A stretch of 64,000 nucleotides of DNA from Micromonospora sp. RHAY321 (lineage in GTDB: Bacteria > Actinomycetota > Actinomycetes > Mycobacteriales > Micromonosporaceae). Positions within the stretch are counted from its first letter, which is position 1, and every line of letters starts with the position of its first letter. The position numbers and the translations under genes are program-made. Below, piece after piece: positions 8,384 to 16,722 of the stretch. The notes below the pieces were generated by a model. It made no database searches, was not told the origin of the DNA, and was given only the letters and a program-made list of their open reading frames with translations. The stretch lies in the NCBI RefSeq assembly GCF_023896955.1, contig NZ_JAMHIW010000007.1, positions 1 to 64,000 of the forward strand, in the 5' to 3' direction.

Positions 8384-8891
8384 GCTGCCGCGTGACCTGC
8401 CGATCCTTGAGCGGAGCGCGGTGCGGGTCGTGGTCCGCGACTCCGCCGACCGGGTGCTGCTGTTCCACACCCGAGACCCGGACCACCCCCGCCTGGGCAC
8501 CTGGTGGGAGCTGCCCGGCGGGGGCATGGATCCCGGGGAGACCTACCGCGACACGGCGGTGCGCGAACTGCGCGAGGAGACCGGCATCGCGGTGAGCCCG
8601 GACCAGGTGGGCGCACCGACCTGGCGACGACGGGCGAGTTTCCTGCACCGTCAGCTGCGCCACGTCCAGGACGAGGTGGTCGTCGCGGTGCGGCTGGCCG
8701 GCCCCGGGCCGGACGTGGACGAGGCGCAGCGGCTCGACTACGAGGTGGACGACTACTTCGGCTTCCGCTGGTGGCCGCTGCCGGAGGTGGTGGACAGCCG
8801 GGAACGGTTCTACCCTGGTCAGCTCCCCCGGCTGATCACACCGTTCCTGGCCGGTGAGGAGATCGACGAACCGTTCGAACTGTGGTCGTGA
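8376..8891 (+). CDS. NUDIX hydrolase
   Basis: 171 residues from the ATG at 8376, which lies inside the end of the OsmC gene, giving translational coupling. The NUDIX box is complete: GGGMDPGETYRDTAVRELREETGI (within about 48-72), with the REExEE-type metal ligands in place. NUDIX enzymes hydrolyse nucleoside diphosphates linked to another moiety; the substrate here is not evident. The C-terminal YFGFRWWPLPEV segment is common in the 8-oxo-dGTPase-like group. Coupling with OsmC suggests a shared stress-related role (inference). Confidence 0.9.
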   Translation: MVELPRDLPILERSAVRVVVRDSADRVLLFHTRDPDHPRLGTWWELPGGGMDPGETYRDTAVRELREETGIAVSPDQVGAPTWRRRASFLHRQLRHVQDEVVVAVRLAGPGPDVDEAQRLDYEVDDYFGFRWWPLPEVVDSRERFYPGQLPRLITPFLAGEEIDEPFELWS

Positions 8892-8935
8892 GCCGCGAGG
8901 ATGCCGTACCGGACGGGGGCGGGCAGAGTGGGGGC

Positions 8936-10183
8936 ATGACGACCGACCTGCACGGGCCGCTCTCCGGGTACGCCGCGCGGCTGCACGCCACGATCGGCGA
9001 CCGGCACCACGTCGCCTCCCCTCTCGGTGCCTGGCTGCTGCTCGCGGTCACCGCCACGACCGCGACCGGCGGCGCGGACCGCCCGGCGGCCGACGGGCTG
9101 GCGGAGGCTCTCGGCACCGACCTGACCAGCGCGGCCGAGGTCGCCCGCGCGCTGCTGGACGCGCCCCACCCGCTGGTCGCGTCCGCGACCGCACTGTGGC
9201 ACCGGCCGGATCAGCGCGCCAACGGGTCGACCGGCTGGCGGGACGCCCTCCCCGCGACGACCGACGTCGGCCCGCTACCCGACCAGGCCGGACTGGACGC
9301 CTGGGCGCGCGAGCACACCCATGGCCTGATCGAGAGGTTCCCACTGCGGGTCGGGCCGGACGTGGTGCTGGCCCTGGCCAGCGCGCTGGCGACGAGGATC
9401 TCGTGGGCCGACCCGTTCGAGGTGGCCGACGCCGGCGCACTCGGAACGGGCAGCGCCTGGGCGAGCCGGCTGCGCCGGGTGCTGCGCAGCCCGGGCCACG
9501 GCCACCGGAGCGCCATCGCGACGACCGAGCGGGCCGGTGACGTGATCGTGCACGCCGCGCCGGCCCAGGCGGCCAACGGTGCGGGGCTGATGGTCGTCTC
9601 GGTGGCCGCCGCGCCGCAGGTGCCGCCCGCTGATGTGCTGGCGGCCGCGTACCGGATGAGCGCCGACGCCGCCGACGGCGGTGAACCTGCCGGTCGCCGC
9701 TCACTGTTCGATCTGCCGCTCGGCGACACTCCCCTGTGGACGCTGCACGAGGAGCGGGTACGGACCAGTGCCCGCGACGGTCGCGAGGAGCGGCACCGCG
9801 CGGTCCTCCCCTGTTGGTCGGCCCGCAGCGAGCACGACCTGACGGCTCCGGCACTGGGCTTCCCGGCCGCGTCGGCGACGCTGGCGAGGACGCTGGCGCT
9901 GCCGGTGCGGGACTTCGAGGCGCGGCAGGTGGCGATGGCCCGGTACGGCCGGTACGGCTTCGAGGCGGCGGCGGTGACCGGCATGTTCGGGCTGACCAGC
10001 CTGCCGCCGGAGGGCGTCGCCCGCACCGCCGAGCTGCGCTTCGGCCACCCGTACGCGGTGGTGGCGGTCGCCACCGACAAGCGCTCCGACGGCGGGACCG
10101 GGCCGTGGCACGGGGTGCCGGTCTTCTCCGCCTGGGTCGCCGAACCGGACGAGTTGCCCGAGGCCGACGCCGTGGACCGGTGA
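8936..10183 (+). CDS. Serpin-family protein, probable inhibitory type
   Basis: 415 residues, a normal serpin length. SPLGAWLLLAVT (about 28-39) matches the serpin N-terminal 'SPLSI' helix region, and LALASALATRISWADPF (about 145-161) the 'NAIYFKGxWxxPF' region. Most telling is the hinge before the reactive-centre loop: YGFEAAAVTGM (340-350) against the inhibitory consensus EGTEAAAATxV. The loop runs to FGHPYAVVAVAT (369-380), the end strand equivalent to 'FxxDHPFLFxI'. No signal peptide is seen, so it is probably intracellular. An intact Ala-rich hinge suggests the inhibitory conformational change is possible; the P1 residue and target protease are not known. Start chosen at the first ATG before the conserved region. 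Confidence 0.8.
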   Translation: MTTDLHGPLSGYAARLHATIGDRHHVASPLGAWLLLAVTATTATGGADRPAADGLAEALGTDLTSAAEVARALLDAPHPLVASATALWHRPDQRANGSTGWRDALPATTDVGPLPDQAGLDAWAREHTHGLIERFPLRVGPDVVLALASALATRISWADPFEVADAGALGTGSAWASRLRRVLRSPGHGHRSAIATTERAGDVIVHAAPAQAANGAGLMVVSVAAAPQVPPADVLAAAYRMSADAADGGEPAGRRSLFDLPLGDTPLWTLHEERVRTSARDGREERHRAVLPCWSARSEHDLTAPALGFPAASATLARTLALPVRDFEARQVAMARYGRYGFEAAAVTGMFGLTSLPPEGVARTAELRFGHPYAVVAVATDKRSDGGTGPWHGVPVFSAWVAEPDELPEADAVDR

Positions 10184-10268
10184 GCACGCACTTCACGTAC
10201 TGATATGCCGTTTTAGGAGACTTTGTCGCTTACGCTGGCTCCGTGGCTCTCATAGGAGGCGGTGCGGG

Positions 10269-11828
10269 GTGAACGGCGCGGAAGCACTGATGCGGACGTT
10301 GGCGGACGGCGGCGTGGAGGTCGTCTTCACCAACCCCGGCACCACCGAGCTGCACCTGGTCGGGGCGCTGGATGCGGTTCCGCAGTTACGCGGGGTGCTG
10401 GCCCTCTTCGAGGGTGTGGTGACCGGCGCGGCCGACGGCTACGCCCGCATCGCCGGCAAACCGGCGGCGACACTGCTGCACCTCGGTCCGGGGCTCGCGT
10501 ACGGCCTGACGAACCTGCACAACAGCCGACGCGCCAACTCACCGGTGGTGAACCTCGTCGGTGACCACCCGACCTACCACAACGCCTTCGACCCGGCGCT
10601 GGCCTCCGACATCGCGGCCCTGGGCGGCTGGCTGCGCGGCCCCGTCCGCCGCCCGGAGAACGCCGCCGGCGCGGGGACGGACGCCGCCGCGGCCCTGGCC
10701 GGTGCCGTGGAGTCACCCGGACAGATCGCGACCGTGATCGTGCCGGCGGATGTCTCGTGGTCCGACGGCGGTGTGGTGGCCGAGCCGATGACCTCCAAGC
10801 CGGCGCCCCCGGTGGCTCAGGACGTGCTCACACAGGTCGCGGAGGTGATCCGCAGCGGCGATCCCGTCGCCCTGGTGATCGGAGGTCCGGCACTGCGCGA
10901 GGCCGGGCTCTGCGCGGCCAGCCGCATCGCCGCCGCCACCGGCGTCCGCGTCCTGCAGGAGCTCTACTCCAACCGGGTCGAACACGGGGCGGGTCTGCCC
11001 ACGTTCCCCCGGCTCGGCTTCTACCCGGACCAGGCGCTCGAACAGCTCGCCGGGGTACGCCACGTGATCACCGCGGGTGCGAAGGCACCGGTCTCCTTCT
11101 TCGCCTACTCCGACAAGCCCAGCTGTCTCGTTCCGGAGGACGCCGCGACGCACGTGCTCGCCGAGGTGGGCCAGGATGCCGTCGCCGCGCTCACGCAACT
11201 CGCCGACCTGGTGGCCCCCGACGTGGCGGCCGACGTCGTCGAGCCGCGGCGCCCGGCACTGCCCACCGGTCCCCTCACCCTGCAGAGCTGGTGCGACGTC
11301 GTCGCGGCGTTGCTACCCGAGCGGGCGATCGTCATCGACGAGAGCGTCAGCTCGGGCGTCGCGCTCGCGGACGCCACCTCCGGTGCGCCCCGGCACGACG
11401 TGCTCATGCAGACCGGTGGCGCCATGGGCGACGGCATGCCATTGGCCGTCGGCGCCGCCGTCGCCGCACCCGACCGCCCCGTGGTGGCTCTGATCTCCGA
11501 CGGCTGCGCCATGTACACGGTCGCGGCGCTCTGGACTCAGGCACGGGAGAAGTTGAACGTCACCACGGTGATCCTCGACAACCGCTCGTACGCCATCCTG
11601 CGTCAGGAATGGAAGTACTACAGCCGCCGACCGGGTGCCGGCGACCCGGACAGCAATCCCCTGTTCGACCTGGCCGACCCCGCGATCGACTTCGTGCGAC
11701 TGGCGGAGTCCTTCGGGGTGCCCGCCACCCGCGCCACCACCGCCGAGGAACTCGCGGAGCAGTTCTCCAACGCCCTCTCCGAACCGGGTCCGCATCTCAT
11801 CCAGGCCGTGGTCCCACCCGCCGCCTGA
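10269..11828 (+). CDS. Thiamine diphosphate enzyme, acetolactate synthase large-subunit-like
   Basis: 519 residues from GTG 10269, placed 9 nt after a strong AGGAGG. The three ThDP-family domains are visible: an N-terminal pyrimidine-binding domain with FTNPGTTELHL and the cofactor-activating Glu in LFEGVVTGAADGYAR (about 48-62), a central domain, and a C-terminal pyrophosphate domain with the ISDG...LDNRSY metal motif (about 411-440). It is shorter than IlvB, and no regulatory small subunit (IlvN) is present, so it is more likely a catabolic decarboxylase or ligase of the benzoylformate decarboxylase/ILVBL-like branch than the branched-chain amino acid enzyme. Stands alone. Confidence 0.85.
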   Translation: MNGAEALMRTLADGGVEVVFTNPGTTELHLVGALDAVPQLRGVLALFEGVVTGAADGYARIAGKPAATLLHLGPGLAYGLTNLHNSRRANSPVVNLVGDHPTYHNAFDPALASDIAALGGWLRGPVRRPENAAGAGTDAAAALAGAVESPGQIATVIVPADVSWSDGGVVAEPMTSKPAPPVAQDVLTQVAEVIRSGDPVALVIGGPALREAGLCAASRIAAATGVRVLQELYSNRVEHGAGLPTFPRLGFYPDQALEQLAGVRHVITAGAKAPVSFFAYSDKPSCLVPEDAATHVLAEVGQDAVAALTQLADLVAPDVAADVVEPRRPALPTGPLTLQSWCDVVAALLPERAIVIDESVSSGVALADATSGAPRHDVLMQTGGAMGDGMPLAVGAAVAAPDRPVVALISDGCAMYTVAALWTQAREKLNVTTVILDNRSYAILRQEWKYYSRRPGAGDPDSNPLFDLADPAIDFVRLAESFGVPATRATTAEELAEQFSNALSEPGPHLIQAVVPPAA

Positions 11829-11964
11829 TCGTCGGTCTCCACCCGTTCCCATCTGTGCAGCGTCCGTCGTCCGCTCCTGGTGCTCCGACGCCACCGCGCG
11901 TCTGGGGTCGAGAATCCAGATACTTGATGGTCGGATAAAAAAAGCTGACCTTTCGGCATTGTGT

Positions 11965-11981
11965 CCTTGAAAATATCAAGG
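11965..11981. promoter_or_regulatory. Perfect inverted repeat over the DUF2089 gene translation start
   Basis: CCTTGA-AAATA-TCAAGG, 6-bp perfect arms around a 5-bp A/T spacer, ends 5 bases before the ATG at 11987 and includes the only candidate ribosome binding bases (AAGG). It is much richer in A/T than its surroundings. It may be an operator for the DUF2089 protein itself or an RNA hairpin that masks the start site. Confidence 0.5.
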
Positions 11982-11986
11982 TACAA

Positions 11987-12388
11987 ATGAGCGGCACGGG
12001 CGTTGTCGAAGCGAGGGAGCCGAGGGTGGACTGGCAGGAACTGACCGACCTGACGCAGGGGCAGCCGTTCGTGGTCGAGCGGGTCCGTCTCTCCGGCAGC
12101 GGCATCGCGGTCGAGGGCCAGTTCGAGCCGCCGCAGCTGGCCCAGCTCAGCGTCGACGACCAGGTGTTCGTTGCCGCGTTCGTCCGGTCGCACGGCTCGA
12201 TCAAGGAGATGGAGCGGATCTTCGGGGTGAGCTATCCGACGATCAAGTCCCGGCTGAACCGGATCGCCCAGCACCTCGACTTCGTCGACACCGACCCGGC
12301 GCCCACCGGCGCCGACGTCGTCGACCGCCTGCGGCGCGGGGAGATCAACGTCCAGGAGGCTCTGACCGAGCTGGAGCGGTCCCGATGA
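11987..12388 (+). CDS. DUF2089-domain regulatory protein
   Basis: 133 residues. The core FEPPQLAQLSVDDQVFVAAFVRSHGSIKEMERIFGVSYPTIKSRL (split over about 43-88) is the DUF2089 signature, which contains a helix-turn-helix-like YPTIKSRLNRI segment. The C-terminal VVDRLRRGEINVQEALTEL resembles the SHOCT-like helical hairpin found in the third gene of this operon. DUF2089 proteins sit with small membrane proteins in likely envelope-stress operons. The gene ends in a 4-nt overlap with the next, so three genes form one unit. Confidence 0.86.
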   Translation: MSGTGVVEAREPRVDWQELTDLTQGQPFVVERVRLSGSGIAVEGQFEPPQLAQLSVDDQVFVAAFVRSHGSIKEMERIFGVSYPTIKSRLNRIAQHLDFVDTDPAPTGADVVDRLRRGEINVQEALTELERSR

Positions 12389-12645
12389 TCCCGCAGCTGG
12401 TGACGTACCACCAACGCCGTCGCGACGGCCGCTGGTTGCGGCTGTACGTCCCGGTCGTGCCGGTCGCGTTGCTGCTGTCTCCGCTGCTGCTGGTGGCCGG
12501 GCTGGCCGGACTGGTCGCCTGCCTGGTCTTCCGGGTCAGCCCGGTGGGCGCGCTGCGCGGCACCGCGCAAGTGCTGTGGGCGCTGCCCGGCAGCCGGTTC
12601 GAGATCGAGCAGGGCCGAACGGCCGTGCTGGTCAGCGTCAGATGA
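12385..12645 (+). CDS. Small membrane protein of the DUF2089 operon
   Basis: 86 residues. A basic N-terminus (HQRRRDGRWLRLYV) precedes one long hydrophobic stretch (about 24-53, VVPVALLLSPLLLVAGLAGLVACLVF), enough for one or two membrane passes. The C-terminal part is polar (GSRFEIEQGRTAVLVSVR). It overlaps its neighbours by 4 nt on each side. Function unknown; its position between a DUF2089 regulator and a SHOCT-like protein suggests a membrane sensor or scaffold (inference). Confidence 0.83.
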   Translation: MIPQLVTYHQRRRDGRWLRLYVPVVPVALLLSPLLLVAGLAGLVACLVFRVSPVGALRGTAQVLWALPGSRFEIEQGRTAVLVSVR

Positions 12646-13094
12646 GTGAGAAGGAAGAGGGGCGACCAGTGAACGAGCAACGCCGCCAGATCCTGGAGAT
12701 GCTGGGCGAGGGCAAGATCACCGCGGACGAGGCCGAACGGCTGATCAACGCCGTCGAACGGGAACAGCCCGAGTCGCCCCCGGGAGCCGCGCCCCGCGCG
12801 AAAACCCGACCGAAGTACCTGCGCGTCGTGGTGCACTCGGAGGACGACTTCAACGGGCCGAGCCGGGTCAACGTCCGGGTCCCGCTACAGCTGCTGCGCG
12901 CCGGAGTCCGGCTCACGAGCCTCATCCCTCCCCAGGCGCTCACCGAGGTCAACGCCAAGCTGAACAAGTCAGGTGTCCCCATCGACCTGACCCAGCTCAA
13001 GCCGCAGCACATCGAGGAACTCATCGAGCAGCTCGACGACGTCACCGTCGACGTCGACGACCCCGACACCAAGGTGCAGGTGTTCTGCGAGTGA
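12642..13094 (+). CDS. SHOCT-like/DUF2089 C-terminal-type protein
   Basis: 150 residues if translation starts at the ATG overlapping the previous stop; a GTG at 12669, preceded by GGAAGAGGGG, gives 141 residues and starts exactly where the family homology begins (NEQRRQILEMLGEGKITADEAERLI). That N-terminal helical hairpin is SHOCT-like. The rest (YLRVVVHSEDD, VNVRVPLQLLRAGVRL, HIEELIEQLDDVTVDVDD) resembles proteins of putative adhesin/stress operons with DUF2089 regulators. Function unknown. A strong hairpin follows the gene. Confidence 0.82.
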   Translation: MSEKEEGRPVNEQRRQILEMLGEGKITADEAERLINAVEREQPESPPGAAPRAKTRPKYLRVVVHSEDDFNGPSRVNVRVPLQLLRAGVRLTSLIPPQALTEVNAKLNKSGVPIDLTQLKPQHIEELIEQLDDVTVDVDDPDTKVQVFCE

Positions 13095-13109
13095 CACCGC
13101 CACGGCGCC

Positions 13110-13145
13110 GGCCGCCCGCCGGGCCACCCGGTCCGGCGGGCGGCC
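13110..13145 (+). terminator. Hairpin terminator after the DUF2089 operon
   Basis: GGCCGCCCGCCGG (13110-13122) and CCGGCGGGCGGCC (13133-13145) are perfect 13-bp arms around a 10-base loop, starting 16 bases after the operon stop codon. There is no real T-run, as is usual in high-GC actinomycetes. Confidence 0.75.
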
Positions 13146-13293
13146 GTCTACTGTCCGCTGCCGCCTGAGCCGCTGCGCAACCGCACGTCGGCACCGTTCT
13201 GCTCGTAGCTCTGCTGCGACACCTGAACAAGCGTCGCGTCGCGGTGGAAGGTGCCGCCCGGAGAGACGGTGCTTCGGGTACGCCTTGCTGCGG

Positions 13294-13485
13294 TTACGGC
13301 CGCTCGGCGACGTGGGCGATGAACGCCTGCCACGCCGTCGGGCCGAACGCCAGGGTGCCGCCGTCGCGGTTCTTCGTGTCGCGGACCAGGACAACGCCGG
13401 GGAGATTGTCGGCGACCTCGACGCAGTCGCCGCCGTTGCTGCCGCTCTTCGTGCTCTTGCGCCATCGCGCGCCGGTCATGTCCAT
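13294..13485 (-). CDS. DUF397 small protein
   Basis: 63 residues from the ATG at 13485 (MDMTGARWRKSTKSGSNGG). It has the DUF397 core: WRKSTKSG.NGGDCVEVAD, VVLVRDTKNRDGGTLAF and TAWQAFIAHV. The start overlaps the last 10 bases of the upstream DUF5753 regulator, so the two are translationally coupled, unlike the 3.4-kb pair, which is separated and in the reverse order. Confidence 0.9.
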   Translation of the reverse strand: MDMTGARWRKSTKSGSNGGDCVEVADNLPGVVLVRDTKNRDGGTLAFGPTAWQAFIAHVAERP

Positions 13486-14243
13486 GATGCTGCCGCTTCT
13501 TTCAGGAGGTCCAGGGACCGCCCCCGAGGAAGGGCTTCGCCCCGTATGCGTTCCCACCGTCGCTCGAGGGTAGCAATTTCCGACGCCTGATCGACGATCT
13601 GCGCTTGCGCTTGGCTGTCCACATGAGCCACTCGCGTCCCATCAGGCAAATCGGCGAGCGTGAACGGCCCATTCAGCCCGGGGTAAGCCGCAGCATCGGC
13701 GGGCACGATGTGGAGCTGAACGCTCGGCAGTTCGGCACAGCTCACCAGGTGAGCTAGCTGCGCAGCCATGAGCGCCCGGCCACCGGCGACCGCACGACGG
13801 ATGATTCCCTCGTCCAGCACCGCGACGAACAACGGCCCTCGATCACGGGTCAGGATCACTTGCCGGTCCACCCGTGCGGACGCGAGTTCGTCTATTTCCG
13901 TCAGGGTCAGCGCCTCCCAGGCGAGCGTTGCGCGGGCGTACGCCTCGGTCTGAAGGAGGCCCGGCACCCAGGCAAGCTGGAACGCCCGCAGCGCGACCGC
14001 TTCGCGCTCGATGTCGACCCATGGTCGGAACCACACCGGCTCCCGTCGGTTGAGCACGTCCGGCCAAAGCTCGACAACGTCCTTCCTGAGGATCTTTGCT
14101 ACTTCGGCACGATGCCGGCTCTGCGGGACACGCCCCGGGTTTGCCCACCGGGCGACCGTCTTCGGGTGAAGACCGATGCGATCGGCCAGACTCTCGGCCG
14201 TCTCGCACGCCTCGGCGAGCGCCGCGACAAATGCATGGTTCAT
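13476..14243 (-). CDS. HTH regulator with DUF5753 domain
   Basis: 255 residues from the ATG at 14243 (MNHAFVAALAEAC). The N-terminal helix-turn-helix (AESLADRIGLHPKTVARWANPGR, split near 15-38) is closer to phage-type HTH domains than to the XRE domain of the 2.4-kb regulator. DUF5753 follows, with QLAWVPGLLQTEAYARA and a C-terminal FTLADLPDGTRVAHVD. It probably controls itself and the coupled DUF397 gene. Upstream in-frame codons to 14288 exist but lack the family match. Confidence 0.87.
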   Translation of the reverse strand: MNHAFVAALAEACETAESLADRIGLHPKTVARWANPGRVPQSRHRAEVAKILRKDVVELWPDVLNRREPVWFRPWVDIEREAVALRAFQLAWVPGLLQTEAYARATLAWEALTLTEIDELASARVDRQVILTRDRGPLFVAVLDEGIIRRAVAGGRALMAAQLAHLVSCAELPSVQLHIVPADAAAYPGLNGPFTLADLPDGTRVAHVDSQAQAQIVDQASEIATLERRWERIRGEALPRGRSLDLLKEAAASWT

Positions 14244-14497
14244 GCCCGCGTCCCTTCGGGAGTCAATGGAACGTACCGAAGAAATCATCTAACGCTGTGT
14301 GATTGTCAGGCAACCCTCGGCAGGGTGCTGGGTAGACGGCGCGAGCGGTGGAGGCGACAGCCCGGCGTGCGCGTTCGTAGCGGGGGCCCGGCCGACCCGA
14401 CGGCGAGCACCGAGGCCGGGCCTCCTTCCACTCGACCGATGCGAGGGACAGCCGTGCCGGAGACACCGAAGCGACACCGCCGGAAACTGCACGCACG

Positions 14498-14788
14498 ATG
14501 ACCAGCCGGCCCATCCGATCCGGCGACGTGCTGTTGCTGACCCGCGAGGCCAGTCCGCAGTTCACGCGACCGGTCAGCGTCCGCGTGATCCGTGTCCTGG
14601 CCGACCGCCACACATACCACGACTGGCTCTGGATCGAGGGTTACGAACTCGGCCCGAGTGGCGACGCGGTGGCCCGGCGCGAGCTGTACCTGATGCCCGC
14701 GGGCCTGCGCTGGCTGGAGGCCACGCCCGCACGACCGGACCTCCCCTGCCATCGCCGTCCGGCCACAAGCGGGCGGGTGACGGTGTGA
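14498..14788 (+). CDS. Hypothetical protein, small beta-rich
   Basis: 96 residues beginning MTSRPIRSGDVLLLTREASP. It contains short beta-prone stretches (VSVRVIRVLADRHTYHDWLWIEGYEL) and a basic C-terminus. Found next to DUF5753/DUF397 genes in many actinomycetes, but I know no function. The stop overlaps the GTG start of the following zinc-ribbon-like gene by 4 nt, so the two are a unit. Confidence 0.72.
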   Translation: MTSRPIRSGDVLLLTREASPQFTRPVSVRVIRVLADRHTYHDWLWIEGYELGPSGDAVARRELYLMPAGLRWLEATPARPDLPCHRRPATSGRVTV

Positions 14789-14922
14789 ACCGGCACAGGA
14801 ACCATCTGCCCTCGCGGCCCACCTGGCGCTGCCAGGCGTGCGGGATCGCCTGGCCGTGCTCGCCGGCGAAGCTGCGGCTCCTCGCCACCTACCGGACCAA
14901 CCCAACCGAGCTGCTGGTGTGA
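14785..14922 (+). CDS. Very small protein with Cys-X2-Cys and a third Cys
   Basis: 45 residues from GTG 14785, overlapping the previous gene by 4 nt. WRCQACGIAWPCSPAKLRLL (16-35) holds CxxC plus one more Cys, like half a zinc ribbon. The tail LATYRTNPTELLV is plain. It may bind metal with a partner. Function unknown. Confidence 0.62.
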   Translation: MNRHRNHLPSRPTWRCQACGIAWPCSPAKLRLLATYRTNPTELLV

Positions 14923-14995
14923 GCAGCGATGGATCTGCGGACCGCTCGGGGATGCCGCTGCCCGTGCTTCGTCGTGACGAGGCAGCCGGTCAGGC

Positions 14996-15385
14996 TCAGG
15001 CGGGAAGCAATGCCGCCAAGTCGGCGAACAGCAGGGGAAGGCCGCCCAACTCGCCGATCCCGACCCAGGCGATGTCGTCATGTTCCTCAGGTGCACGGTT
15101 GGTGGGAGAGCCGGCCCAGTCTCCAATTCGCCAGACGCCCACGTGAACGGCGTCGTCACCACTGCCGGCATGCCAGTCGCCCAACCGTGAAGCGGACTGC
15201 GCCACAATGCGAACACCGAGCTCCTCGTGCATCTCACGCGCGAGGGCCTGTAGTTCCGACTCACCCGCCTCGACGTGCCCCCCGGGCAGATCCCAGAGAT
15301 CCGGGTATGCGCGGCGGGTCGGGCTGCGGTGTACCAGCAGGACCTCGCCGTTCTCCACGAGTGCGCCGCAGACGACGACATGCAT
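14996..15385 (-). CDS. NUDIX hydrolase, MutT-like
   Basis: 129 residues from the ATG at 15385; frames upstream have no family match. The protein opens VVVCGALVENGEVLLVHRSP and has the NUDIX box GGHVEAGESELQALAREMHEELGV (within about 38-62) with intact catalytic Glu residues. C-terminal HDDIAWVGIGELGGLPLLF is typical of MutT-like members that act on nucleotides. It is convergent with the small zinc-ribbon gene. Substrate unknown. Confidence 0.9.
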   Translation of the reverse strand: MHVVVCGALVENGEVLLVHRSPTRRAYPDLWDLPGGHVEAGESELQALAREMHEELGVRIVAQSASRLGDWHAGSGDDAVHVGVWRIGDWAGSPTNRAPEEHDDIAWVGIGELGGLPLLFADLAALLPA

Positions 15386-15531
15386 GACGGGATTGGAGCA
15401 CAGGGATACGACAAACTCGCCCCAGCGAAAGGGACACCCAGCCCGCGAGTCGCGCACCCATCCCCGGCAGGGCATAGTGTCCCGCGACGCCATCGGCCGA
15501 TGTCGCCTGCCCGCGGAGAGGATGGTAGGAA

Positions 15532-16677
15532 GTGACGACGCGCTTACGTGCTCGATGGGCCCGGGCCGCCGCATTGATCGCCTTGACCGGGGGGACGCTC
15601 GCGGTGTCCGCGACACCCGTGGCGGGCGCACCGGCACCCATCAGCATCCTGAGCGTGTCGGCGGAGAACGTGAAGCCCGGCGACAAGGTTCGCGTTCAGT
15701 TCCGCGTCACGAACAACGGGAGCGGGGCCGAAACGGCCATCGTGGTGGTCAGTGGCGGCCTGCAATGCACCACCGGCTGCCGGGCGGCGCCGAACCTCAA
15801 ACCCGGCCAGAGCCAGGACTTCCAGGCCACCCTCGTCGCGCCCCAGGTGAGCGCGGGCGAGATCTCCGGTCGCAACATCTCGGTCGCCGTGCGGCTCGAC
15901 GGGCAGAACAGCTTCGACTACAAGATGGTCTACGTTCACGGCGCGGGCACGTCGCAACCCGGCGCGGGCGCGCCGCAACCCGGTGCGGACAAGCCGTCGT
16001 CCGTGGTCGCCGGGGTGTCCGGCCAGGTCCGCGACTCCAGCGGCAAGGCGGTCGGCGGCGTGGCCCTGACCGTCCGGGACAGCGCCGGGCACGAATACCG
16101 TACGACGAGCGACCGGAGCGGCCGGTTCTCGATCAAGTCGGGCGCCGGCAAGACGATCGCCGAGGGCCCGATCACGGTCGTCGCGGCCCTGGACGGCTAT
16201 CGCACCACCCGCACGACCGTACAGGGCTCCGCCGGTGGCACCGCGAGCGTCCGGCTGACCTTGACCGCCGTGGCCGCGCCCGCGACGACCCCGCAGTCTC
16301 CCGCCGCAACGGCGGCAGCGGACGAGGCTTCCGCGCCGGAGACCAGCGTAGCCGCGACGGGGGCACCCCTCGCCCTCGAAGCTGTCAGCGACGAGGGCAG
16401 CGGTTCACTGCCGTACATCCTGGGCGGCCTGCTGGTCGCCACCGGCCTGGGCGCACTGGCCCTGATGGCGAACCGCCGCCGGAACACACCGGACAAGCCG
16501 GCTCCGCACGCGACGACTCAACTGACGGCGCCGGCCGGAGCGGGCATGAGCGACGCACCGACCGCGGTGCTGCACACGAGGCCGCCGGCCGACGGGTTCC
16601 CCGGTCCGTACAGCGGGCCCCCGCAGGGCGGCATCCAGCAGATCAGCCACGACCCATACGGCGGGCCGGCCCTCTAA
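15532..16677 (+). CDS. Secreted, membrane-anchored surface protein with Ig-like and carboxypeptidase-regulatory-like domains
   Basis: 381 residues from GTG 15532. A signal peptide (basic start, hydrophobic stretch to SATPVAGAPA near 32) is followed by a CARDB/DUF11-like beta domain (ISILSVSAENVKPGDKVRVQ, about 37-140), a Pro/Gly linker with two QPGAGAPQPGA-type units, a carboxypeptidase-regulatory-like domain (VSGQVRDSSGKAVGGVALTV, about 160-245), an Ala/Thr-rich stalk, one membrane segment (LPYILGGLLVATGLGALALM, about 294-313) and a cytosolic Pro-rich tail. No LPXTG motif: the anchor is the membrane helix. Probably structural at the cell surface. Confidence 0.85.
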   Translation: MTTRLRARWARAAALIALTGGTLAVSATPVAGAPAPISILSVSAENVKPGDKVRVQFRVTNNGSGAETAIVVVSGGLQCTTGCRAAPNLKPGQSQDFQATLVAPQVSAGEISGRNISVAVRLDGQNSFDYKMVYVHGAGTSQPGAGAPQPGADKPSSVVAGVSGQVRDSSGKAVGGVALTVRDSAGHEYRTTSDRSGRFSIKSGAGKTIAEGPITVVAALDGYRTTRTTVQGSAGGTASVRLTLTAVAAPATTPQSPAATAAADEASAPETSVAATGAPLALEAVSDEGSGSLPYILGGLLVATGLGALALMANRRRNTPDKPAPHATTQLTAPAGAGMSDAPTAVLHTRPPADGFPGPYSGPPQGGIQQISHDPYGGPAL

Positions 16678-16722
16678 TACTGTTGCGGCGGTCCGTAGCA
16701 GCCTCCATCACCGTCGCCGTCC

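Noticed and set aside
14412..14424. Short palindrome GAGGCC-G-GGCCTC between the HTH gene and the next small gene
   Set aside because: Arms of six G/C bases are expected often by chance in DNA of this composition, and the position gives no clear role.
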